Assembly: GCA_964468375.1 (NCBI GenBank)
Contig: CAYXUW010000102.1
Span: forward strand, 1 to 8,056
DNA from: CAYXUW01 sp964468375
GTDB taxonomy: Bacteria; Planctomycetota; Phycisphaerae; Sedimentisphaerales; Anaerobacaceae
DNA: 8,056 bases
Direction of reading: 5' to 3'
The translations under genes and the position numbers were made by a program. Numbering within the stretch: the stretch's first letter is position 1; each line of letters starts with the position of its first letter. This document shows, piece by piece, positions 1-5,274 of this stretch. The notes beneath the pieces are model-generated. The model did no database searches and was not told where the DNA came from. It was given only the letters and a program-made list of their open reading frames with translations.

Positions 1-456
1 ATGAGTAGCGGTAAGGCCGACAGCCAAAGCTATTGCCGGTCCTACCAGGGATATCTTGGCTCTCTTGGAAAGTGCTTTATTCAACGGCGTGAGGATAACA
101 AAGCCGGAATCGGCGAAAACAGGTATGGAAACAAAGTAGCCGATAATAGACATTGCCAGGGGGACATGCTTTTCACCGATAATCTTCAGGATTCTCTCGG
201 CTACCGCAAAGGCCCCGCCCGAATGCTCAAGAAATGTTCCGATGATGACACCGGCGATAATTACGATTCCAATGTTGCCGATGGTTTCGCCGAATCCGCC
301 ATTGATTGATTTAGCAATCTCGCTAAGCGGCATCCGGGCGAACAAGCCGAATCCAATAGCGGCGAATAAAAGGGCAACAAATGGGTGAAAGTGAAATTTG
401 CTCGTCGAGATGACAATAAAAAGCACGCTGACGAGCAGAAGTAAAATCAGGAGCAT
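1..456 (-). CDS. GntP-family gluconate/sugar-acid:H+ symporter, N-terminal part (cut by window edge)
   Basis: This is the first ~152 codons of an inner-membrane permease of the GntP family (gluconate, fructuronate, glycerate and related acids; usually about 440 residues), so roughly the last two thirds lie outside the window. Visible hallmarks are a hydrophobic N-terminal helix (about residues 2-17), the segment FHFHPFVALLFAA (21-33) and GLFARMPLSEIAKSI (37-51). After these come a glycine-rich GGFGETIGNIGIVIIAGVIIG stretch and PVFADSGFVILTPL, which matches the family's conserved loop before the third or fourth helix. I chose the ATG at 456 because an AAAGGA Shine-Dalgarno sits 8 nt upstream (complement of 465-470) and because E. 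coli GntP begins at the equivalent place. An in-frame ATG at 483, directly after a TAA, is possible but has no ribosome-binding site. It is the last visible gene of the minus-strand operon, about 45 nt after the GarR-like reductase, consistent with uptake of the operon's sugar-acid substrate. Family call is firm; substrate unknown. Confidence 0.88.
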   Translation of the reverse strand, partial: MLLILLLLVSVLFIVISTSKFHFHPFVALLFAAIGFGLFARMPLSEIAKSINGGFGETIGNIGIVIIAGVIIGTFLEHSGGAFAVAERILKIIGEKHVPLAMSIIGYFVSIPVFADSGFVILTPLNKALSKRAKISLVGPAIALAVGLTATH

Positions 457-501
457 AAACAGAATCCTTTCACTAAAGGCCATTTAGCTGCATTGGTGCT
501 G

Positions 502-1398
502 TCACTTCTTCGTGCGTCTTACCTGCACTTTGGCCAACTTCTCGTAGAACTGGATAATACCGCCGTGGTCATCGCCCGCCTTTCCGTCAACCCTAAGCGC
601 CTGCATAATCTCCATTACACCGCCGGCCAAAAGCACGGGTACACCAATCTCATGGGCGGTATCCAGAGCGTTCGCCAAGTCCTTGATGTGCAGCTCAATC
701 CTAAAGCCGGGCTTGAAATTGCCGTCTAAGGCCAGAGGCACTTTGGCATCGAGGACGGTGCTGCCGGCCAGTCCGCCGCGGATTGCCTGGTAAACCCTTT
801 CCGGGTCCACACCGGCCTTCGTCGCCAAAACCATTGCCTCAGACATTGCGGCGATATTTAATGCTACGATTATTTGATTTGCAAGCTTGGTTGTGTTGCC
901 GCTGCCGATATCGCCGACCAGAACAGCAGAAGCGCCCATAACCTTCAAGATTTCCTCGACCTGCTCGAAGACCCCTTTTTTACCGCCGACCATAATCGAA
1001 AGCGTCCCATCTTTGGCCTTCGGCTCACCGCCGCTCACCGGCGCATCGAGCATTTCAACACCTTTCTTCTGCACTTCGGCGGCGACCTCTTTAGATACCA
1101 ATGGAGCAATCGAACTCATATCAATCAAAATCATTCCCGCTTTTGCACCTTCTAAAACTCCGTTTTCTCCGAGCACGGCCTTTTTTACATCGGGCGAGTT
1201 AGGCAGCATTGTAATTACAACCTCACTTTGTGCCGCGACATCTCTGCTGGACTTACCTTCCTTAGCACCAGCCGCCGCGACCTCTTTCACCGGCTCAGGC
1301 CTGATATCATAAACCGTCAGCTTATAGCCGGCCTTAATCAGATTCAGTGCCATGGGCTTACCCATGATTCCTAATCCAATAAATCCTATTTTTTTCAT
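502..1398 (-). CDS. garR: 2-hydroxy-3-oxopropionate (tartronate semialdehyde) reductase, GarR-like
   Basis: A cytoplasmic beta-hydroxyacid dehydrogenase of 298 residues, full length for the family. The closest enzyme I recognise is GarR/GlxR, which reduces tartronate semialdehyde to D-glycerate with NAD(P)H. The N-terminal Rossmann motif GFIGLGIMGKPMALNL (5-20) binds the cofactor. DAPVSGGEPKAKDGT (118-132) carries the substrate-binding Ser122. GSGNTTKLANQ (165-175) holds the conserved catalytic Lys171 and Asn174. KPGFRIELHIKDLANAL (229-245) supplies the C-terminal substrate-site Lys239. The stretches VIVALNIAAMSEAM... and YQAIRGGLAGSTVLDAK follow E. coli GarR almost residue for residue (from memory), which favours tartronate semialdehyde over 3-hydroxyisobutyrate. 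The start ATG has an AGGA Shine-Dalgarno 8 nt upstream (complement of 1407-1410). It lies 32 nt after the zinc dehydrogenase in the same operon. Product class is secure; the exact physiological substrate is inferred. Confidence 0.9.
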   Translation of the reverse strand: MKKIGFIGLGIMGKPMALNLIKAGYKLTVYDIRPEPVKEVAAAGAKEGKSSRDVAAQSEVVITMLPNSPDVKKAVLGENGVLEGAKAGMILIDMSSIAPLVSKEVAAEVQKKGVEMLDAPVSGGEPKAKDGTLSIMVGGKKGVFEQVEEILKVMGASAVLVGDIGSGNTTKLANQIIVALNIAAMSEAMVLATKAGVDPERVYQAIRGGLAGSTVLDAKVPLALDGNFKPGFRIELHIKDLANALDTAHEIGVPVLLAGGVMEIMQALRVDGKAGDDHGGIIQFYEKLAKVQVRRTKK

Positions 1399-1430
1399 TG
1401 TTTCTATCCTAAAGAATTCATTGCAAGATT

Positions 1431-2480
1431 TTAGTCAATCGGGACCAAAACTACTTTGACCGCTTCTCTATTTTCTACCAGCTCGAACGCCTCTTCCCAC
1501 CTGTCGATAGGAAGCTCGTGCGTAATCAATCGTTCAAGGTCGATTTGACCTTTGCCCATCATTGTAAGACATTTTTCCCAGACGTCCCAGGTATGGCTGA
1601 AATGTCCCCTTAAGGTGACAGACTTGGCAATCAGCGGGTCCAGACTAAAGTTTACCGGTTTCGGTCCCCAGCCGATTTTGGTAATCTGGCCGTTGGGGCG
1701 TACGGCATCCATTGATAATTTCAACGTCTCGGCAGGGCCGGCGGTATCTATAATTAAATCCGCACCGTAGCCATCGCCCAAAGACATAATTTCCGGCAGG
1801 GCGTCCTTTTTGCTGCTGTTAATGGTAATTGCAGCGCCGAATTCTTTTGCCAGCTCCAGCCGTTTGTCGTCGCCTTCCGTGCCAATGGTGATGATTTGGC
1901 TTGCTCCCGAGAACTGTGCCATCTTCATACATAATAATCCAATCGGCCCCGGCCCGATTACAACTACCGTATCACCGGGGTTTACGGAGCTGTTACATAT
2001 AACCGACTTATAGGCAACACAGAACGGCTCGGTTAACGATGCCGCCTTCAGCGAAACATTGTCCGGGACCCTGTGCAGAATCTTGCCCGGAACCTTGACA
2101 TATTTGGTAAATGCCCCGTCAAGATGAAAACCGAATCCTTTTCGTTCCCTGCAGAGATGATAATTGTTTGTGCGGCAGAGTATACATTGCCCGCAGTAGC
2201 CTGCGTGGGTTTCGGAGGTAACGCGGTCCGAAACTTTGAACCCGCTTATTTGTTTGCCGGCTTTGACGATAGTGCCTGCGAATTCGTGCCCTAAAATAAA
2301 AGGACAGTTAAAATCGAACTTCACCGCCCCTGTATGCATATGCGGGTCCGTCCCGCACACCCCGATATATGCCACCTCCACTAATACGTCGTTCTCGCCG
2401 ATTTCCGGAATCGGCACCTCCCGCAACTCCGTAGCGTGCGGCTTGTTCTCATATTTTACTACCGCCTTCATCGTTTTCAT
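1431..2480 (-). CDS. Zinc-dependent medium-chain alcohol/polyol dehydrogenase
   Basis: A 349-residue medium-chain dehydrogenase/reductase, probably oxidising a secondary alcohol of a polyol or sugar acid. The GroES-like domain holds the catalytic zinc site: Cys42 in CGTD (42-45), His65-Glu66 in GHEFAG, and Glu151 in the TEP motif. Four structural-zinc cysteines are at 96, 99, 102 and 110. The Rossmann fold has GPGPIG at 176-181. The segment after the second strand reads IITIGTEGDDKRLELAKEFGA (196-216). It lacks the acidic residue that normally fixes NAD specificity, so the cofactor is uncertain. Overall it resembles the sorbitol/threonine dehydrogenase-like branch of the family, but none of those activities can be assigned. 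Translation is probably coupled to the upstream transketolase gene: only one base separates the TAG of that gene from this ATG, and the AGGG Shine-Dalgarno (complement of 2488-2491) lies inside its last codons. Confidence 0.88.
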   Translation of the reverse strand: MKTMKAVVKYENKPHATELREVPIPEIGENDVLVEVAYIGVCGTDPHMHTGAVKFDFNCPFILGHEFAGTIVKAGKQISGFKVSDRVTSETHAGYCGQCILCRTNNYHLCRERKGFGFHLDGAFTKYVKVPGKILHRVPDNVSLKAASLTEPFCVAYKSVICNSSVNPGDTVVVIGPGPIGLLCMKMAQFSGASQIITIGTEGDDKRLELAKEFGAAITINSSKKDALPEIMSLGDGYGADLIIDTAGPAETLKLSMDAVRPNGQITKIGWGPKPVNFSLDPLIAKSVTLRGHFSHTWDVWEKCLTMMGKGQIDLERLITHELPIDRWEEAFELVENREAVKVVLVPID

Positions 2481-2481
2481 T

Positions 2482-3411
2482 CTATCGCCCTAAAACCTTC
2501 TTCACCGCCTTGACAACCGCCACGTCCGTCAGCCCGTAATGGTCCAGCAGCTCTTCATAACTAAGCGCCGACTGTCCGAAACAATCCTGTATGGCCACCG
2601 CCTCCATCGGTATCGCCTGCCCGCGCAGTATATAAGCAACAGCACTTGCAAGCCCGCCGATTATCGTATGCTCCTCGACCACCACGACCCCTTTCACTCC
2701 GCTTGCCAGTTTTTTAATCGCTTCTTCGTCTATCGGCTTAAGTGTCCCCACGTTCACGACCCGCACCGAAACCCCTTCCTTCTCCAGCGCCTCCGCCGCC
2801 TTAAGTGACTTATAAACCATATACCCATAAGCGAACACCGTAACGTCCTTCCCATCACGTATCACGCTCGGCTTGCCTATCTTGAATTTCTCCTTCTCAT
2901 CCGTAACTTCCGGCACCTCGTTCCGCGGCACGCGAAGATACACCGGCCCATTATGCTCCGCCGCCGCCCGCACCATCTTCTTCGTCTCTATCCCGTCGGC
3001 GGGGGACAGTATAGTCATATTCGGTAGCGACCGCATTATCGCAACGTCCTCAATTCCCTGATGTGTTGCCCCGTCCCCGAAATCCGAAAGCCCGCAGCTC
3101 GAGCCCATAATCTTAATGTTGATATTCCCGATGCAGCTCACGCGAATTTGGTCATACGGTCGTCCCGTAGCGAATACCGCGAACGAATTCGCAAACGCAA
3201 TCTTGCCGCTTATTGCCAGGCCCGCCGCCACCGAAATCATGTTTTGCTCGCCGATCCCCATCTCGAAAAAACGCTCGCCGAATTCCTGCTCGAAAAACCG
3301 CGTCATCGTTGACTTGCACAAGTCCGCGTCCAGCGCCACAATCCGCTCATTTTCTCTGCCAAGCTCTACAAGCGTCTCACCATATACCACTCTGCAGTTT
3401 TGCATTTTCAT
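2482..3411 (-). CDS. Split transketolase, C-terminal (pyrimidine-binding) subunit
   Basis: The 309-residue C-terminal half of a two-subunit, thiamine-diphosphate transketolase. It pairs with the adjacent N-terminal subunit to move two-carbon ketol units between sugars. The pyrimidine-binding domain (about 5-165) contains the catalytic glutamate Glu55 in MGIGEQNM, the aminopyrimidine pocket segment FAVFATGRPYDQIR (76-89) and DGATHQGIEDVA (112-123) with His116. A transketolase C-terminal domain follows (about 185-305; VVVVEEHTIIGGLAS region). Start choice: an in-frame TTG at 3417 and an ATG at 3405 also exist. The ATG at 3411 overlaps the upstream stop as ATGA and has a GAGGA Shine-Dalgarno 9 nt away (complement of 3421-3425), so I prefer it. 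Similar split pairs in known pathways include apulose-4-phosphate transketolase and 6-deoxy-6-sulfofructose transketolase. The catabolic neighbourhood suggests a dedicated role rather than the housekeeping pentose phosphate enzyme, but this is inference. Confidence 0.92.
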   Translation of the reverse strand: MKMQNCRVVYGETLVELGRENERIVALDADLCKSTMTRFFEQEFGERFFEMGIGEQNMISVAAGLAISGKIAFANSFAVFATGRPYDQIRVSCIGNINIKIMGSSCGLSDFGDGATHQGIEDVAIMRSLPNMTILSPADGIETKKMVRAAAEHNGPVYLRVPRNEVPEVTDEKEKFKIGKPSVIRDGKDVTVFAYGYMVYKSLKAAEALEKEGVSVRVVNVGTLKPIDEEAIKKLASGVKGVVVVEEHTIIGGLASAVAYILRGQAIPMEAVAIQDCFGQSALSYEELLDHYGLTDVAVVKAVKKVLGR

Positions 3412-4244
3412 CCGCAATCTTCCTCGAACAGTTCTCTCGCCGTTATATGCTGCTCTTCGGTCATTATCCCGTGATGGAACTCCGCCTTCCCCTCCGCGAA
3501 AGGCACTCCCTTACCCTTAATCGTATGAGCAACAATCATCACCGGCTTGCCCTTAATCTTATCTGCTTCGTCCAGAGCCTCCGCTACCTTCTTAACGCTG
3601 TGCCCGTCAATCTCAATAATTTCCCACCCGAACGCCTTCCATTTCTCTCCGTGCGGGTTAGTATCATATCGCTCCGTTATCGGCCCCATCGCTTGCACTT
3701 TGTTTTTGTCGAAAATTGCCACAAGGTTGTCCAGCTTATAATAAGCCGCCGTCATCGATGCTTCCCATATCTGCCCTTCAGCTATCTCACCATCCCCAAG
3801 TATACAGTAAACCTTGTAATCTTTCTTATCTAACCTTCCCGCAAGTGCCATCCCGCACGCTAAGCTCAGCCCCTGTCCCAGTGATCCGGTGTTCGCCTCT
3901 ATCCCAGGCATCCTTAGCATCTCCGGATGTCCCTGCGCTATCGTGCCGAGCTCTTTAAGTGTATCCAGTTCCTTCTTCGGAAAATATCCCCACTCCGCAA
4001 GCGCCGCGTATTGCGCAAGTGCCGCGTGGCCTTTACTCAATATTAACCTGTCCCTGTCAGGCCACTTCGGCTCCTTCGGATTATGCTTCATCTTGTGAAA
4101 ATACAATACCGCCACAATTTCAGCTATCGAGCACGACCCGCCTAAATGTCCCGGCTTGCCCGCTCCAATCATCATCACAATATCATAGCGCAGCTTCTTC
4201 GCCGTTTTCTCAAGTTCTTTTACCTTTTCTGGCGAAATGCCCAT
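3408..4244 (-). CDS. Split transketolase, N-terminal (ThDP pyrophosphate-binding) subunit
   Basis: The 278-residue N-terminal half of a split transketolase and first gene of the minus-strand operon. It binds the diphosphate of thiamine diphosphate through a divalent metal. The signature runs from GDGEIAEGQIWEA (150-162) to FDKN (178-181), with Asp151 and Asn181 as expected metal ligands. Other transketolase landmarks are GKPGHLGGS (29-37), LSKGHAALAQYAAL (69-82) with His73, AQGHPEM (103-109) and NTGSLGQG (118-125). The length is normal for the N-terminal subunit of split forms; the pyrimidine domain is supplied by the next gene, overlapping by four bases. The start ATG has an AGAAGGG Shine-Dalgarno 5 nt upstream (complement of 4250-4256). 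A Met-Gly beginning followed by an amphipathic helix fits the family. No regulator gene is seen beside the operon. Confidence 0.93.
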   Translation of the reverse strand: MGISPEKVKELEKTAKKLRYDIVMMIGAGKPGHLGGSCSIAEIVAVLYFHKMKHNPKEPKWPDRDRLILSKGHAALAQYAALAEWGYFPKKELDTLKELGTIAQGHPEMLRMPGIEANTGSLGQGLSLACGMALAGRLDKKDYKVYCILGDGEIAEGQIWEASMTAAYYKLDNLVAIFDKNKVQAMGPITERYDTNPHGEKWKAFGWEIIEIDGHSVKKVAEALDEADKIKGKPVMIVAHTIKGKGVPFAEGKAEFHHGIMTEEQHITARELFEEDCG

Positions 4245-4298
4245 ATTTGCCCTTCTCTATAGAACCTCGTGAATCACCCGAAAATCACAGGATTCAGC

Positions 4299-4327
4299 AT
4301 AATAACACACAAAAACCCGATATGCAA
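4299..4327 (-). promoter_or_regulatory. Weak candidate promoter for the transketolase operon
   Basis: Read on the minus strand, TTGCAT (complement of 4322-4327) and TATTAT (complement of 4299-4304) are separated by 17 bases. The -10 matches the sigma70 consensus at five of six positions, the -35 at only three. It would give an untranslated leader of about 45-50 nt before the ATG at 4244. This is the best candidate I found in the gap but is not strong, and the operon may depend on an activator. Confidence 0.3.
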
Positions 4328-4350
4328 ACCATATTTACCCCACAACCTAT

Positions 4351-4371
4351 GCAGCAGAATGCTTGTGCTGC
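4351..4371. repeat. Imperfect stem-loop GCAGCA ... TGCTGC
   Basis: GCAGCA (4351-4356) and TGCTGC (4366-4371) are inverted around a 9-base loop. An overlapping alternative, AGCA-GAA-TGCT, lies at 4353-4363. It is upstream of both divergent transcription units and has no T-run on either strand, so it is not an intrinsic terminator. An operator role is possible but unsupported. Confidence 0.25.
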
Positions 4372-4396
4372 TTCCTGCTCGGATACTATTTTACTC

Positions 4397-4413
4397 GTAT
4401 GCCTTTGGCATAC
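4397..4413. repeat. Perfect 7-bp palindrome GTATGCC-TTT-GGCATAC
   Basis: Two exact 7-base arms flank three Ts in the divergent intergenic region. It lies about 80 bp upstream of the rightward -35 box and about 70 bp upstream of the weak leftward -35 candidate. There is no T-run after it on either strand, which argues against a terminator. It could be a regulator's binding site or one copy of a dispersed intergenic repeat; the window has no second copy to decide. Confidence 0.4.
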
Positions 4414-4493
4414 TCACTATTGGTTTCCGACTCGCGGGCATCCGGCAGCACTGCGCAATAAAGTGTGTCCCCGAAGACCGTCGCTTAACGACA

Positions 4494-4521
4494 TTGACAT
4501 TTTGCTTGTCTTCGCTATATT
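4494..4521 (+). promoter_or_regulatory. Near-consensus sigma70 promoter for the SpoIIAA-like gene
   Basis: A perfect TTGACA (4494-4499) is followed, after a 16-bp spacer, by TATATT (4516-4521), five of six matches to the -10 consensus. The predicted start of transcription is near 4528, giving a leader of about 40 nt to the ATG at 4569. No other good -35/-10 pair lies between here and the gene. This is the best-matching promoter in the window. Confidence 0.6.
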
Positions 4522-4556
4522 AACCCCCTTATAAAGGCATTATTGAACTGATACAG

Positions 4557-4562
4557 AGGAGG
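4557..4562 (+). promoter_or_regulatory. Full Shine-Dalgarno AGGAGG for the SpoIIAA-like gene
   Basis: An exact AGGAGG lies six bases before the ATG at 4569, an ideal position. Combined with the near-consensus promoter it predicts strong expression and fixes the start codon. Confidence 0.8.
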
Positions 4563-4568
4563 ACAAGA

Positions 4569-4952
4569 ATGCCCTACGAGGTTTCTTACGATGAAAATGA
4601 TAAAATCGTCTTGATGCGTGCCTCCGGCAAAGTAATTCATGAGGAGCACTGCGTTGCTCGCCAGAAGGCAGCTCAATTACTCAGGGAAAACAAATGTTTA
4701 ATGGTCCTCGTCAATTTGCTGGACCTCGACACTGAGAGAAGCTCAACTCAGGATTGCTTTGACTTCGGCCAGTCTCTTGCCGAGGAGGATATTGACCCCG
4801 AAACCCGTCTGGCTGTTGTAGTCCCTGAAGACATTGACTCCGGTAAGGACGTTCATTTTGCTGCGACCGTAGCTGCCAACAGAGGAAGGTTCCTTTGGCA
4901 GTTCAAGACCGTCGAAGAAGCAAAAAAGTGGCTCCTCAAACCTGAAATGTAA
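4569..4952 (+). CDS. SpoIIAA-like (STAS/SEC14-type) small protein of unknown function
   Basis: A 127-residue soluble protein with no signal peptide or membrane segment. Its pattern fits the SpoIIAA-like/STAS fold. A first strand pair, YEVSYDENDKIVLMRASGKV (3-22), is followed by a helix HEEHCVARQKAAQLLREN (24-41). Next come a buried strand CLMVLVNLLDLD (43-54), a helix (SSTQDCFDFGQSLAEE, 58-73) and a strand RLAVVVPE (80-87). The end, FKTVEEAKKWLLKP (112-125), has the F-x-t-x-eeA-x-x-WL signature typical of the family. There is no recognisable catalytic motif, and I cannot see the phosphorylatable serine context of true anti-anti-sigma factors. It is monocistronic in appearance, between a catabolic operon and the leucine operon, and driven by its own strong-looking promoter and ribosome-binding site. 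Family assignment is moderate; biological role unknown. Confidence 0.75.
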   Translation: MPYEVSYDENDKIVLMRASGKVIHEEHCVARQKAAQLLRENKCLMVLVNLLDLDTERSSTQDCFDFGQSLAEEDIDPETRLAVVVPEDIDSGKDVHFAATVAANRGRFLWQFKTVEEAKKWLLKPEM

Positions 4953-5001
4953 ACCCGCCGCCGTCATCAGTATGCTCCTGTTGCTTCTCGCCGTCATACT
5001 C

Positions 5002-5017
5002 TAGCCCTCTACGGCTA
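5002..5017. repeat. Short stem-loop TAGCC-CTCTAC-GGCTA downstream of the SpoIIAA-like gene
   Basis: A 5-bp stem with a 6-base loop lies about 50 bases after the stop at 4952. It is followed by an A-rich rather than T-rich stretch, so it does not qualify as an intrinsic terminator in either direction. It may still mark the transcript end; read-through towards leuA cannot be excluded. Confidence 0.25.
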
Positions 5018-5038
5018 AGAAAAATTCCCAGAAAACAT

Positions 5039-5066
5039 TTGCAAAACTTTTGTTCGTATATATAAT
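5039..5066 (+). promoter_or_regulatory. leuA: Candidate sigma70 promoter for the leucine operon
   Basis: TTGCAA (5039-5044, four of six matches) and a perfect TATAAT (5061-5066) are separated by 16 bp in AT-rich sequence. Initiation is predicted at about 5072-5074, about 200 nt before the leuA ATG. That leaves a long leader with a short reading frame and hairpins. The initiating purine could be the A of the ATG at 5074 itself. Confidence 0.5.
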
Positions 5067-5073
5067 TAATCAT

Positions 5074-5157
5074 ATGAACGTAAGTTATACAGCACGTTTC
5101 CCGCAAAAGGCCGTTCTGTGCCTTATCGCTCTCCTTTTGCGCCGCAAGGCGCAATAA
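5074..5157 (+). CDS. Candidate leucine-rich leader peptide upstream of leuA (27 aa)
   Basis: An ATG at 5074 opens a 27-codon frame ending in TAA at 5155-5157. Residues 15-22 read LCLIALLL: five leucine codons (CTG, CTT, CTC, CTT, TTG) in eight, plus a valine and an isoleucine nearby. It then ends RRKAQ. It sits directly upstream of the first leucine biosynthesis gene, where leuL-type leader peptides act as sensors of charged tRNA-Leu. There is no Shine-Dalgarno, but the predicted transcription start of the promoter at 5039-5066 falls on or within two bases of this ATG, so it would be translated as a leaderless message. A hairpin (5137-5154) overlaps the last codons. Against it: the frame is short and could arise by chance, and no classical terminator follows. 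It is recorded as a candidate, not a proven gene. Confidence 0.4.
   Translation: MNVSYTARFPQKAVLCLIALLLRRKAQ
5137..5154 (+). promoter_or_regulatory. GC-rich hairpin with GCAA tetraloop in the leuA leader
   Basis: TTGCGCC (5137-5143) and GGCGCAA (5148-5154) form a perfect 7-bp stem closed by GCAA, a stable GNRA-type loop. It begins inside the leucine codon run of the candidate leader peptide and ends just before its stop codon. A ribosome stalled on the leucine codons would therefore open it. The next bases (TAAACTCTC) are not a T-run, so it is not a self-contained terminator. Confidence 0.5.
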
Positions 5158-5227
5158 ACTCTCTCACACAAAAATTCTATATTTGTAAACCCTTGTTTTT
5201 GATAAATTTGTAGCAATTTACTTCTGT

Positions 5228-5248
5228 TTGGGGCATAATTTGCCCTAA
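5228..5248 (+). promoter_or_regulatory. Hairpin just upstream of the leuA ribosome-binding site
   Basis: TTGGGGCA (5228-5235) pairs with TGCCCTAA (5241-5248) around the loop TAATT, eight pairs including one G-U wobble. It ends 15 bases before the leuA Shine-Dalgarno and has no T-run after it. It may be the downstream partner of a leader switch or a pause site; function is unproven. Confidence 0.4.
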
Positions 5249-5263
5249 TCAGCACAAATAGTT

Positions 5264-5268
5264 GGAGA
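5264..5268 (+). promoter_or_regulatory. leuA: leuA Shine-Dalgarno GGAGA
   Basis: GGAGA lies six bases before the ATG at 5275 and supports that start. The same five bases are complementary to TCTCC at 5130-5134, within the leucine codon run of the upstream candidate leader frame, a possible long-range pairing. Confidence 0.65.
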
Positions 5269-5274
5269 AAATAA

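Noticed and set aside
2482..3417. TTG start at 3417 for the transketolase C-terminal subunit
   Set aside because: The GAGGA Shine-Dalgarno would be only about 3 bases away. The ATG at 3411 has correct spacing and a classical ATGA overlap with the upstream stop.
3213..3833. 206-codon plus-strand open frame opposite the two transketolase genes
   Set aside because: It is antisense to two clearly conserved subunits. Its translation is proline/serine/arginine-rich without domain features, and it has no credible ribosome-binding site.
2482..4244. GCG/AAG/GAG-rich codon use of the transketolase pair as a sign of horizontal transfer
   Set aside because: The following dehydrogenase begins with a similar style, and by eye the contrast with garR is modest. 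It would need a proper codon-usage calculation against the genome.
5002..5017. TAGCC/GGCTA hairpin as an intrinsic terminator for the SpoIIAA-like gene
   Set aside because: The stem is only 5 bp and is followed by A-rich sequence rather than a T-run; the minus strand also lacks a T-run after it.
5181..5212. Direct repeat ATTTGTA at 5181 and 5206
   Set aside because: Seven bases of AT-rich sequence, 25 bp apart, are expected by chance in this leader and are not extended on either side.
5073..5274. T-box riboswitch before leuA
   Set aside because: I could not find the conserved AGGGTGGNACCGCG antiterminator motif or a specifier-loop architecture in the leader.
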